Shown here piece by piece: positions 46,077-53,914 of a stretch of DNA of 64,000 nucleotides. Within the stretch, counting starts at the first letter, position 1; the number at the start of each line of letters is the position of its first letter. The position numbers and the translations under genes were made by a program. The notes under the pieces were generated by a model, which was not told where the DNA came from, searched no databases, and was given only the letters and a program-made list of their open reading frames with translations. Source of the stretch: an uncultured Alphaproteobacteria bacterium. Lineage in GTDB: Bacteria > Pseudomonadota > Alphaproteobacteria > Caulobacterales > Hyphomonadaceae. The DNA is taken from positions 1 through 64,000 of the forward strand of contig CAIMMO010000223.1 in NCBI GenBank assembly GCA_903842595.1. The letters run 5' to 3'.

Positions 46077-46947
46077 GGCGACGGCAAACACGATCAGGAT
46101 CAACAAACCGCGCCAGGCGATCGGCGAGGGGCCGCGTACGCGATTTGCCCTGATCGCAATCGCGCTGGTGTTTCTGGCGCTGATGCTGATCGCGCCGCTC
46201 GTCGTCGTTTTTTTCGAGGCGTTCAGCCGCGGCCTTGGCGTTTACATCGATGCGCTGGCCATGCCTGACACGATGTCGGCGCTTCAGCTTACCTTGCTGG
46301 TTGCCGCAATTGCCGTGCCTGCAAACCTTGTGTTCGGGGTTGCCGCCTCATGGGCGATCGCCAAGTTCGACTTCAAGGGCAAGTCGTTCCTGCTGACGCT
46401 TATCGACCTGCCGTTCGCCGTCTCGCCCGTTGTCTCGGGTCTCGTCTTCGTTCTGCTGTTCGGCGCAAACAGCGTGCTTGGTCCATGGCTCGCCGACATG
46501 GGGATACAGGTGCTCTTTGCCGTCCCCGGCATTGTCATCGCCACCATCTTCATCACCTTCCCGTTCGTGGCGCGCGAGCTGATCCCTCTGATGCAGCAGC
46601 AGGGCTCATCGGAAGAAGAGGCGGCTGTCTCGCTGGGCGCGGGCGGCTGGCGGACATTCTTTCTTGTCACGCTCCCCAATGTGAAGTGGGGGCTGCTCTA
46701 CGGCGTCCTGCTCTGCAATGCGCGTGCGATGGGCGAGTTCGGCGCGGTGTCCGTCGTCTCGGGTCACATCCGCGGACAGACGAACACGCTGCCCTTGCAC
46801 ATCGAGATCCTCTACAACGACAACAAGGCCGCGGCGGCCTTTGCTGTTGCGTCCCTGCTTGCGATGCTTGCGCTCGTCACCCTCGCGGTGAAGACGATGC
46901 TCGAGGCGCGGTTCGCCGGTTCACTTGCCGCACAGCGGCGTCACTGA
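46069..46947 (+). CDS. cysW: Sulfate ABC transporter permease CysW
   Basis: 292 aa, about six helices. Signature stretches are DLPFAVSPVVSGLVFVLLFG, the loop EEEAAVSLGAGGWRTFFLVTLPNVKWGLLYG (EAA coupling motif) and ARAMGEFGAVSVVSGHIRGQTNTLPLHIEILYNDN. The last stretch is typical of CysW. It overlaps cysT by eight bases. Confidence 0.95.
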   Translation: MTEATANTIRINKPRQAIGEGPRTRFALIAIALVFLALMLIAPLVVVFFEAFSRGLGVYIDALAMPDTMSALQLTLLVAAIAVPANLVFGVAASWAIAKFDFKGKSFLLTLIDLPFAVSPVVSGLVFVLLFGANSVLGPWLADMGIQVLFAVPGIVIATIFITFPFVARELIPLMQQQGSSEEEAAVSLGAGGWRTFFLVTLPNVKWGLLYGVLLCNARAMGEFGAVSVVSGHIRGQTNTLPLHIEILYNDNKAAAAFAVASLLAMLALVTLAVKTMLEARFAGSLAAQRRH

Positions 46948-46955
46948 GTCAGTAC

Positions 46956-48077
46956 ATGCAGGTCCGGGCCGAAAACATCAGCAAGCGCTACGCCAGCATG
47001 GCAGCCCTCGACGACGTCTCGCTGACGGTCGGTTCGGGCGAGCTTGTGGCGCTGCTTGGTCCGTCGGGGTCGGGCAAGACGACGCTGCTGCGCACGATCG
47101 CCGGGCTCGAAGTGCCGGATTCAGGGACGGTGTTTTACAACGACCGCGACACCTCGCAGATGCGGATACAGGATCGCGGGGTCGGCTTCGTGTTCCAGCA
47201 TTATGCTCTCTTCAAGCACATGAAGGTGATGGACAACATCGCGTTCGGCCTGCGCGCCCGGAAGAAGAACAAGCCGAAGGAAGCCGAGATCAGACGCCGT
47301 GTGTTGGAGCTGCTCGACCTCGTTCAACTGTCAGGACTCGAAGGCCGGTTCCCGTCGCAGCTGTCTGGCGGACAACGTCAGCGCGTTGCGCTTGCACGCG
47401 CGCTGGCGATCGAGCCGAGCGTGCTGCTGCTCGACGAACCGTTCGGCGCGCTCGATGCGCGGGTGCGGAAGGATCTGCGGCGCTGGCTACGTGAAATCCA
47501 CGAACGCACCGGACACACGACGCTGTTCGTCACGCACGACCAGGAAGAGGCGCTTGAGCTGGCCGATCGCGTGGTTGTCATGAGCAAGGGCAGGATCGAG
47601 CAGTCTGCCACCCCGGACGAAATTTACGACACGCCGGCCACGCCTTTCGTGTTCTCCTTCATTGGCGAGTCGAGCGTGATTCCGGTCGCTGTCGGCAACG
47701 GTCGGGCGACATTGGACGAGCGCGTGATCGACCTCGATGTCGGCACGCTGCCCGATGGGCCTGCGCAACTTTACCTGCGGCCGGAAGACGTTGCGATGGT
47801 CACTGATGGCGGGCCCGGGATTCCGGGTCTCGTCGTCTCGACCCGGCGCATTGGGGGCATGCGGCGCGTGACGATCGAGTGCGGGCTTGCGAGGCACCGT
47901 ATCGAGTTCGACGCGCCCGCCGAAATACCTATCGCAAACTCCCAGCGCCTTCAGGTGCGCGTCATCGGGGGCCGCGTCTATGGCGCGGGCTCCGAAGGCT
48001 ATGGGACAGAGAAACTCGCTGCGTCCGCTACGTCCGACTTCAAGTGGGCAAAGGCCGAGGGCTGGCTGGATCGCTAG
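46956..48077 (+). CDS. cysA: Sulfate ABC transporter ATPase CysA
   Basis: 373 aa from the ATG at 46956; the track joins it to a frame inside cysW. ABC domain: Walker A GPSGSGKTTLLRTI, Q-loop FVFQHYALFKHM, signature LSGGQRQRVALARAL, Walker B VLLLDEPFGALD, H-loop VTHDQEEALELAD. The FGLRARK insertion and the C-terminal TOBE-like region (about 240-350, ending GSEGYGTEKLAAS) fit the CysA/MalK-type importers. Last gene of the uptake operon. Confidence 0.95.
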   Translation: MQVRAENISKRYASMAALDDVSLTVGSGELVALLGPSGSGKTTLLRTIAGLEVPDSGTVFYNDRDTSQMRIQDRGVGFVFQHYALFKHMKVMDNIAFGLRARKKNKPKEAEIRRRVLELLDLVQLSGLEGRFPSQLSGGQRQRVALARALAIEPSVLLLDEPFGALDARVRKDLRRWLREIHERTGHTTLFVTHDQEEALELADRVVVMSKGRIEQSATPDEIYDTPATPFVFSFIGESSVIPVAVGNGRATLDERVIDLDVGTLPDGPAQLYLRPEDVAMVTDGGPGIPGLVVSTRRIGGMRRVTIECGLARHRIEFDAPAEIPIANSQRLQVRVIGGRVYGAGSEGYGTEKLAASATSDFKWAKAEGWLDR

Positions 48078-48179
48078 GTCTTCCTTGCTCACGCCGGGCC
48101 CATTTGCGCCGTCGATCCTAAAGTGTAAGTTGTCTCCAATCGGTCGCGAAAAAAGCCGTACCCTCAGGGAGAGACGTTG

Positions 48180-49061
48180 ATGTGTGACGAGCATACCGAA
48201 CAGGACAATGAACAAGGCTTCTCGGCGGGACGGCTGTCGCGCCGTGGGTTTGGCGCGATGTCGATTGCTGCGCTCGCTGCGTGCACGACTGCGCCGCCGA
48301 ACCCCGAAATGGTCACCGAGCGCGAAGTTCAGATCACGACGCCAGATGGCGTGATCGATGCGCACTATGTCGCCCCGGCCGCCGGCAAGTGGCCGGCCGT
48401 GCTGGTGTGGCCGGATATCATGGGACTTCGGCCTGCCTTCCGTCTGATGGCGAACCGGCTCGCCAAGTCGGGCTATGCGGTGCTTACCGTCAATCCGTTC
48501 TACCGTCTGGCCAAGGGCCAGGTGTTCGACGCGACGACGGAAAAGTTCTCCGACCCGCCGGTTCGCACACGCCTTGTTGCGCTGATGGGTCCGACCGTCG
48601 GCAATCCCGAGAACACCAAGAAAGACGCGATAGCTGCTGTCGCCTGGCTCGACCAGCAGGCGGAAGTCGACACGTCCAAAGGCATCGGTACGACCGGCTA
48701 CTGCATGGGTGGTCCGCTGGTGATGCGGACGATGGCGTTCGTGCCCGATCGCGTGAAGGCTGGCGGCAGTTTCCATGGTGGCGGACTTGCGACCGCTGCG
48801 CCGACAAGCCCGCACCTGCTTGTTCCGCAGATGAAGGCGAAAGCGGTTCTGATCGCTGTTGCCCAGAACGACGACAAGCAGGACACCACCGTCAAGGAGA
48901 AGGTGAAGGCTGCCTTCGACGCCAAGAGTATTCCCGCTGAAGTCGAAGTCTATCCGGCCGAGCATGGCTGGTGCCCGCCTGATAGCCAGGTGTTCGACCA
49001 GGTTCAGGCAGATCGTGCGTGGGCGCGGTTGCTTGCGACCTTCGAGAAGGGTCTGGTCTAG
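48180..49061 (+). CDS. Dienelactone hydrolase-family protein with Tat-type signal
   Basis: 293 aa from the ATG at 48180 (the track starts at the TTG just before), with GGGAGAGA upstream. The N-terminus GRLSRRGFGAMSIAALAAC carries a twin-arginine motif (SRRGFG) and a Cys that could be lipidated. The alpha/beta hydrolase fold is of the DLH type: VWPDIMGLRPAF, nucleophile elbow GTTGYCMGG with Cys instead of Ser, and the His in AEHGWCPPD. The natural ester substrate is unknown. Confidence 0.88.
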   Translation: MCDEHTEQDNEQGFSAGRLSRRGFGAMSIAALAACTTAPPNPEMVTEREVQITTPDGVIDAHYVAPAAGKWPAVLVWPDIMGLRPAFRLMANRLAKSGYAVLTVNPFYRLAKGQVFDATTEKFSDPPVRTRLVALMGPTVGNPENTKKDAIAAVAWLDQQAEVDTSKGIGTTGYCMGGPLVMRTMAFVPDRVKAGGSFHGGGLATAAPTSPHLLVPQMKAKAVLIAVAQNDDKQDTTVKEKVKAAFDAKSIPAEVEVYPAEHGWCPPDSQVFDQVQADRAWARLLATFEKGLV

Positions 49062-49131
49062 ACATCGTGGTAAGCTGAACCATGGCCCTGCGCTTCGATG
49101 AAGCGTGGGGCCATTTTCATGCGGGTGCGAG

Positions 49132-49638
49132 ATGCCGGACCACAAGCCATTCTTCCGATTTCATCCGGGCGCATATGAGCGCGGATCGTTCGTCGCGTCC
49201 GAGAAGCCATGCGATGTCTGTCGGCGGCCGAGTGTCTGGCTTTACGGCGGTTTGGTCTATGTCGCCGGACACCCGCCAGCTGTCTGTGCGCGCTGCATTG
49301 CAGATGGCGCGTTGAGCGCTTTCAGCAAGGGTCGGCATGCGATGCACGATGCGGACTTCGGGGACGATGTGGACGGTGCGCTTGCGGATGAAGTGATGCA
49401 GCGCACGCCGGGGTTCTCGACGTTCAACGCTTTCGAATGGCCCGTGCGCGATGGAAAGCCGATGGTCTATGTCGGTCATGGCGACGAAGCGCGCACGTGG
49501 GAGAATCAGGCTGCGGCCAAGTCGATCCGGGACCTCTGCGAGGATGAGGGCGAGCCGACCGATGGAACGACGCCTTGGGCGATTGTTTTTCGTGAGCTCG
49601 ATGGGACGCGGCATGTCGCGATCATGGATCGCGAGTAG
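49132..49638 (+). CDS. CbrC-like (UPF0167) protein
   Basis: 168 aa from MPDHKPFFRFHPGAYERGSF; the track start adds nine residues. The opening FxFHPxxxxxGSFVASEKPCDVC is the UPF0167/CbrC pattern. Two CxxC pairs, CDVC and CARC, may bind zinc. The E. coli homologue is linked to colicin E2 tolerance under CreB control, but the biochemical function is unknown. The C-terminal half is more divergent. Confidence 0.75.
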   Translation: MPDHKPFFRFHPGAYERGSFVASEKPCDVCRRPSVWLYGGLVYVAGHPPAVCARCIADGALSAFSKGRHAMHDADFGDDVDGALADEVMQRTPGFSTFNAFEWPVRDGKPMVYVGHGDEARTWENQAAAKSIRDLCEDEGEPTDGTTPWAIVFRELDGTRHVAIMDRE

Positions 49639-49644
49639 CGCGCT

Positions 49645-49821
49645 TCATCTCTTTTTCTTCGCCGCCACCTGCTTCTTTTTCGCCGCTGCGCGCTCGTCTG
49701 CGATTTCCAGATTCTGCACGATACGGGCCTTCACGATCTTCTTTTCGAGCGCGGCGCGTGGCTCGGGCGCGAGGCGGGAGAGCCAATCATCGGTATCGGT
49801 CGTGCCGGGTGCATCTCTCAT
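49645..49821 (-). CDS. Small basic protein coupled to the PhoPQ-related gene
   Basis: 58 aa, below the track's length cut-off. The ATG overlaps the stop of the upstream gene (ATGA), indicating translational coupling. The sequence starts MRDAPGTTDTDDWLSRLAPE, then a helical Lys-rich part (ALEKKIVKARIVQNLE) and ends AAAKKKQVAAKKKR. The basic tail would suit nucleic-acid or membrane binding, but no family is recognised. Confidence 0.6.
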   Translation of the reverse strand: MRDAPGTTDTDDWLSRLAPEPRAALEKKIVKARIVQNLEIADERAAAKKKQVAAKKKR

Positions 49822-51248
49822 TTTCCATCAGGCGCCGTGATGGGGCGGGCGTCTTCCCAGCGATAGGGATAGATGTCGGGTTTGACGTAGACTTCGGTCG
49901 TTACTTTCAGCGGGAATTTCCCGCCCGTGGGGTAGGTGAGTTCGACGAAGTAGGCGGTGAAGCCGGTTGGCGGCTTTTCGACATTGCCGACATAGCGTCC
50001 GTCCGGCTGCGCCGTCAGGGGCGTTGACGTAAACGCCTTGTCGCCGAGCGTCTGCACGCGGAAATCGCGCGCGTTGGGGTTCGTGCCCTGCCAGAGCAGC
50101 ACAGAGCTTGGCTTCGCGGCGCCCGGGTCGACGACGAGGGCGCCGTCGTCGCGCACCGTCCATGCATACTCGGGCGTGGCGCGGTTGTGGATCAGATTGT
50201 CGTACCAGGCCGTCATGCTTTCGTTGATGTCAGTTCCCGCCGTCGAGTGGCGCGAGTTGGGGAGCATGCGAAGCTGCTTCGAGCCGGGGAGAAGGTTGTA
50301 GGAGAATTTCGTGTTATCAGGTGGGAAGAATTCATCGCCCACCGCGTTGATGATGAATTTCGGCATCTTCATCGCGGGGCGGCCGCGATAGTTGAGCGGG
50401 TCCTCGATCGTGTTGATCTCGACCATCTTGCGTCCGATCTCATCTGGGATGAGCTTGTGCTTCACATAATCGCCGAGGGCGGGCGAGAAATAGCCCATCG
50501 TCTCCCAGTGGTGACGCGTCGTGGCGTCGACATCGAGCACGTTGATGACGATGGGCATCATGCCGATCACGCGAGGGTCGAGCAGGCCGACGAGCCAGCT
50601 GGTCCAGGCGCGCTTGGAGCCGCCCGAAACGACGAAGCCGTCGATTGTCTTTTTCCCGCCTGCGTCGCTGGCGAGGAATTGCTGGATTGCGGTCATCGCA
50701 GTCGTGCCGCTTTTCACCATCGGCAGGCGGGCGAGCGCGAGCGGGTTTTTCTGCCCGTCATAACGGGCCTGCAGGTAGGCGATGATGTCGTCTTCGCTGC
50801 GCGCCTTGTCAGGCGTGTCGGCGAAGCGGATCGGCTGGTTGGGCGTCTGGCCGAGTACAGCAATGACGGAACCGGTGTCGATGGCCATCTGGGCGAAGCG
50901 CGGTGTCGCCGTGGCGGGGGCTGTGGAAGAGGACGAGCCGCCGTCAATGTAGAGGAAGGCTTTCTGGGCGGAGAGCTTGTCGGGGATGGTGACGGTGAGC
51001 CAGTGCTTCCAGACGGGGCGGTCGGATTCGGCGGCGGTCATCCAGGTCTGGGAGGTGAGTTCGAGGACGGCGCCGTGGAAGCCTGCGCCGGTGAAGGTCT
51101 TCTCGACTTTCCAGGCGAAGGTGGGATCGGGCGCCGCGACATAGGCGTCGAGGATGTTGGGCGGGTTCGGCGGGATGCTCGGCGCCGATGCGCACGAGGT
51201 CGCGAGGCCGAAGGCGAGCACGAGGCTCAACGTGTGGACGAAGCGCAT
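49818..51248 (-). CDS. PhoPQ-activated pathogenicity-related (PqaA-type) lipoprotein
   Basis: 476 aa from MRFVHTLSLVLAFG, with GGGAGAG just upstream on the coding strand. The track start 102 codons earlier reads through the non-coding region. The signal peptide ends LATSCAS (lipobox-like). The PhoPQ_related domain has the alpha/beta hydrolase feel: LYIDGGSSSS, FVVSGGSKRAWTSWLVGLLDPRV (nucleophile Ser in GGSKR) and FIINAVGDEFFPPDN. The family name comes from Salmonella pqaA; enzymatic activity is unproven. No PhoPQ is seen here. Confidence 0.87.
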   Translation of the reverse strand: MRFVHTLSLVLAFGLATSCASAPSIPPNPPNILDAYVAAPDPTFAWKVEKTFTGAGFHGAVLELTSQTWMTAAESDRPVWKHWLTVTIPDKLSAQKAFLYIDGGSSSSTAPATATPRFAQMAIDTGSVIAVLGQTPNQPIRFADTPDKARSEDDIIAYLQARYDGQKNPLALARLPMVKSGTTAMTAIQQFLASDAGGKKTIDGFVVSGGSKRAWTSWLVGLLDPRVIGMMPIVINVLDVDATTRHHWETMGYFSPALGDYVKHKLIPDEIGRKMVEINTIEDPLNYRGRPAMKMPKFIINAVGDEFFPPDNTKFSYNLLPGSKQLRMLPNSRHSTAGTDINESMTAWYDNLIHNRATPEYAWTVRDDGALVVDPGAAKPSSVLLWQGTNPNARDFRVQTLGDKAFTSTPLTAQPDGRYVGNVEKPPTGFTAYFVELTYPTGGKFPLKVTTEVYVKPDIYPYRWEDARPITAPDGK

Positions 51249-51499
51249 ATGTCTCTCCCGTGGCCTGTTCCGGCCCTGGCCAGAGTGGAGCTTGGGTTGG
51301 GCGGGGATGCAAGTTGCATCGTCGCGACGAGCCGGACACCTTTTCGCATTCAGGCTGGCGTGAACCGGCTGAGATAGCGGTGATCGGCCGCCTTCCACGC
51401 GGAATGGACGAGAGCCGTATCTCACCGGTCCGGACGCGGGGGACGCACGTGTCGGTAATCGGCTGGTTCTGGCGGGGACGGGACCTGTTGAGAGAGAAC

Positions 51500-51541
51500 C
51501 CCCACCTGTCCGCTCACTTGAAGGGGGGCGGACAGGTGGGG
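51500..51541. repeat. Long intergenic hairpin, repeat-like
   Basis: CCCCACCTGTCCGC (51500-51513), 14-base loop, GCGGACAGGTGGGG (51528-51541). A 14-bp perfect stem with no T-run, inside the 316-base gap between the LysR and PhoPQ-related genes (51249-51564), which otherwise holds nothing I can identify. The look is that of a dispersed palindromic (REP-type) element, but only one copy is in the window. Confidence 0.6.
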
Positions 51542-51564
51542 TCTCTGCCGGCAAGCGCTCGGTC

Positions 51565-52515
51565 TCAGACCCCGATGACTTCGCTCGCCTGCGCTTCGCT
51601 CTTCAGCCAGGCCATGAAGGTGCGGGCGAGTTTTGAGGGAGTGCGCCATTTGGGGTAGACGATCCAGTACGCAAAATCGATGTCGCTGGAGCCGTCGGCG
51701 AAGGGCGAGATGAGGCGGCCGCGTTCGAGGTCGCCCGAGGCGATCGCGAATTTTGCGAGAGCGACGCCGCGGCCGGCAGCCGCTGCTTCGACGACGAGTG
51801 AGGACTGCGTGAAGCGCGGGCCGCGATTGCCGTCCACCGTGGTGACGCCGCGGGCCTTGAGCCAGCTGTTCCAGTCGGGGCGTGAGGGATCGTTCTCGGG
51901 GGACTCGTCGTGGAGCAGGACGTGGTGGGTGAGGTCGGCGGGCGAGCGCAGGGGGTGCGGGCCGGACATGAGATCGGGCGAGCAAACCGGCAGGCAGGAT
52001 TCCGACATGATCTTCTCGGCGCGCAGGCCTTCATAGATGCCTTTGCCATAGCGCAGGGCGAGGTCGATATCGGAGGAGTTGAAGTCGGTCATGGCGAGGT
52101 CGGCCGAGACCCAGACTTCGGCTTCGGGGTTCAGCTCCTGGAATTTCTCGAGCCTTGGGGCCAGCCATTTGGCGGCGAAGGAAGGGGCTGAAGAGATCAT
52201 CAGCCGGTCGCGGCGGGCAGGCGCGCGCATATGGTGGACGGCCTCCGACATCATCTCGAAGGCGTTGGTCAGCAGCGGCAGGGCGGCCTGGCCGGCGTCT
52301 GTCAGGAGAACCTGGCGGCCTGTGCGGCGGAACAGGGGGGCGCCGGCGAACTCTTCAAGCTGTCGGATCTGCTGGGAAATGGCGCCCGGCGTGACGTTCA
52401 GCTCTTCTGCGGCGCGGGTGAAGGATAGGTGACGGGCGGCCGCCTCGAAGGCGCGCAGGGCGTTGAGAGCGGGAAGGCGGTCTTCCTGGGCCATTTTGCT
52501 CGAGGTTTTCTGCAT
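51565..52515 (-). CDS. LysR-family regulator, GcvA-like
   Basis: 316 aa. N-terminal helix-turn-helix: LNALRAFEAAARHLSFTRAAEELNVTPGAISQQIRQLEEFAGAPLFRR, the GcvA-subgroup start. The effector domain (about 100-310) has DIDLALRYGKG and a late SSLVVEAAAAGRGVALAKFAIA. A start at 52494 (MAQEDRLPAL) is possible; neither start has a clear ribosome site. Divergent from the siroheme/sulfite reductase operon with about 160 bases between, so it may regulate that operon. The effector is unknown. Confidence 0.88.
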   Translation of the reverse strand: MQKTSSKMAQEDRLPALNALRAFEAAARHLSFTRAAEELNVTPGAISQQIRQLEEFAGAPLFRRTGRQVLLTDAGQAALPLLTNAFEMMSEAVHHMRAPARRDRLMISSAPSFAAKWLAPRLEKFQELNPEAEVWVSADLAMTDFNSSDIDLALRYGKGIYEGLRAEKIMSESCLPVCSPDLMSGPHPLRSPADLTHHVLLHDESPENDPSRPDWNSWLKARGVTTVDGNRGPRFTQSSLVVEAAAAGRGVALAKFAIASGDLERGRLISPFADGSSDIDFAYWIVYPKWRTPSKLARTFMAWLKSEAQASEVIGV

Positions 52516-52609
52516 CTGGAGGCGGGTAAGGGCGTCTAATGGTTCGGCTTAGCTGGGGTCCATTGCGCTAGCTGCGCCTTCCGGCCATTTGCCGTTGGGG
52601 CTACAGCGG

Positions 52610-52638
52610 GGCACAAACCCGAAGGTGCCTCGTTATAT
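52610..52638 (+). promoter_or_regulatory. Putative promoter and shared sulfur box of the cysG-cysH operon
   Basis: GGCACA (52610-52615), 17-base spacer, TTATAT (52633-52638). The decamer ACAAACCCGA at 52613-52622 is identical to that in the sulfate importer promoter (44146-44155) and overlaps the -35 in the same register. The expected transcript start near 52645 leaves a 29-base leader to the ATG at 52674. Confidence 0.5.
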
Positions 52639-52673
52639 GCGCATGCATGAGAAAAACTAAAGGGCCGAATTCA

Positions 52674-53597
52674 ATGTCGGACGTGCCAGCCTCTCGGACG
52701 GGAGAGCCGGGGACGCATCAACAGGCGACGGGATCCGTCGCGCTGGTGGGTGCTGGCCCGGGCGATCCGGACCTTCTCACCGTGAAAGCCGCGCGCCTGA
52801 TCGGCGCGGCGGACGTGATCTTTGCGGACAGGCTGGTGGGGGATGGCGTGCTGGCGCTGGCGCGCGCGGAGATCGTGTACGTCGGCAAGAGCAAGGGCGA
52901 GCATTCGGTTCCGCAGGGCGAGATCCATGCGCGCATGATCGCGGCGGCGCACACGGGCAAGCGCGTGGTTAGACTCAAGGGCGGCGATCCATTCATCTTC
53001 GGGCGCGGCGGCGAGGAAGTGGAAGCGCTGCGTGCGGCGGGTGTTGAGGTAGACGTGGTGCCTGGGATTTCGGCGGCGCTGGGCGTGGCGGCGTCAGCGC
53101 AGATTCCGCTGACACATCGTGATGTCGCGCAGGCGGTGACGTTCGTGACCGGCCACGCGAAGCTTGGGCAGACGCCGGATCTCGACTGGGATGCGCTGGC
53201 GCGCGGCAACCAGACGGTCGTCGTCTACATGGGCGTTGGCACAGCGGGCACGATTGCGGCGCGCCTGATTGCAGCGGGGCGTGAGCCTGCGACGCCGGTG
53301 GCGGTGATCGAGAACGGGACGCGGGCGCAAGAGATCCGCGCGTTCGGCGTGCTGGGCGAGTTGAGCGAGATCATTGTCCGGGCTGGGATACAGGGGCCGG
53401 CGCTGCTGGTGATTGGTGAGGTGGTGAGGGTCGCGCGGGACGCGCAGGCTATTATCCCGGCCGAGCACGGCAAGAGCCGGGAACCGTCGGATAACGAATC
53501 CGCACGCGGTGAAATGGGCCCCGGGTCTGCGCTTCGCTCCGCCCGGGATGATGCCTCGAGCCCGACGCTGTCCGACCTCTGGAGGATGTTCTCGTGA
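52674..53597 (+). CDS. cysG: Uroporphyrinogen-III C-methyltransferase (siroheme pathway)
   Basis: 307 aa from MSDVPASRTGEP, preceded by AAAGGG at 9 bases; the track start nine codons earlier has no ribosome site. SUMT domain: VALVGAGPGDPDLLTVKAARLI, YVGKSKGEHSVPQGEI, VVRLKGGDPFIFGRGGEEVEALRAAGV, VVPGISAALGVAA and IPLTHRDVAQAVTFVTGH. It makes precorrin-2 for siroheme, the cofactor of the sulfite reductase two genes on. It lacks the CysG dehydrogenase/chelatase half. The last roughly 40 residues (REPSDNESARGEMGPGSALR onwards) are outside the family fold and include a repeat-like palindrome. Confidence 0.92.
   Translation: MSDVPASRTGEPGTHQQATGSVALVGAGPGDPDLLTVKAARLIGAADVIFADRLVGDGVLALARAEIVYVGKSKGEHSVPQGEIHARMIAAAHTGKRVVRLKGGDPFIFGRGGEEVEALRAAGVEVDVVPGISAALGVAASAQIPLTHRDVAQAVTFVTGHAKLGQTPDLDWDALARGNQTVVVYMGVGTAGTIAARLIAAGREPATPVAVIENGTRAQEIRAFGVLGELSEIIVRAGIQGPALLVIGEVVRVARDAQAIIPAEHGKSREPSDNESARGEMGPGSALRSARDDASSPTLSDLWRMFS
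53517..53552. repeat. Palindromic repeat-like element inside the 3' end of cysG
   Basis: CCCCGGG, then TCTGCGCTTCGCTCCG, then CCCGGG followed by ATGATG. The GCGcttCGC core between CCCGGG arms is the style of the intergenic palindromes common in alphaproteobacterial genomes. Here it is read as MGPGSALRSARDDASS in the CysG tail. A single copy is in the window, so repeat status needs genome-wide matching. Confidence 0.5.
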
Positions 53598-53914
53598 GTT
53601 CCGAACGTCCCAAGCTTGGGCCTGATGTTCCGAAAGTGGTGACGGCGTGGCTGTCGGCTTCGGGGCGGGTTGTATATCTCACAAAGGATCGCGCGTGGTC
53701 GGAGGACCTTGGCGATGCCGAGGTGGTGACCGGCGTTGGCGCCAATGATGTGCTGGCGTGGGCGGCGCAGGACCAGACGCGGGTGTCGGACCCCTATTTC
53801 ATGCAGGTGACGGCGGACGGGCAGATCGCGGGGCGAGAGACGATCCGCGAGACGATTCGCGCGAAGGGGCCGACCAATCATCCGATGTTCGGGAAGCAGG
53901 CGGGGAACAACTGA
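53594..53914 (+). CDS. DUF2849-family protein
   Basis: 106 aa, GTG start overlapping the cysG stop. The pattern KVVTAWLSASGRVVYLTKDRAWSEDL and a late DPYFMQVTADGQIAGRETIRETIRAKGPTNHP is the DUF2849 family. The family is found next to sulfite reductase genes in alphaproteobacteria and is presumed to help sulfite reduction, with no proven biochemical role. Confidence 0.9.
   Translation: MSSERPKLGPDVPKVVTAWLSASGRVVYLTKDRAWSEDLGDAEVVTGVGANDVLAWAAQDQTRVSDPYFMQVTADGQIAGRETIRETIRAKGPTNHPMFGKQAGNN

Noticed and set aside
46350-48077. 575-aa ORF fusing a cysW-shadow frame to CysA
   Set aside because: Only the part from 46956 reads as an ABC ATPase; upstream text is the cysW gene out of frame.
52575-52595. 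LysR operator candidate (GCGC-TAGCT-GCGC) upstream of cysG
   Set aside because: The short inverted repeat is GC-biased and lacks a convincing T-n11-A core, so I did not list it as a feature.
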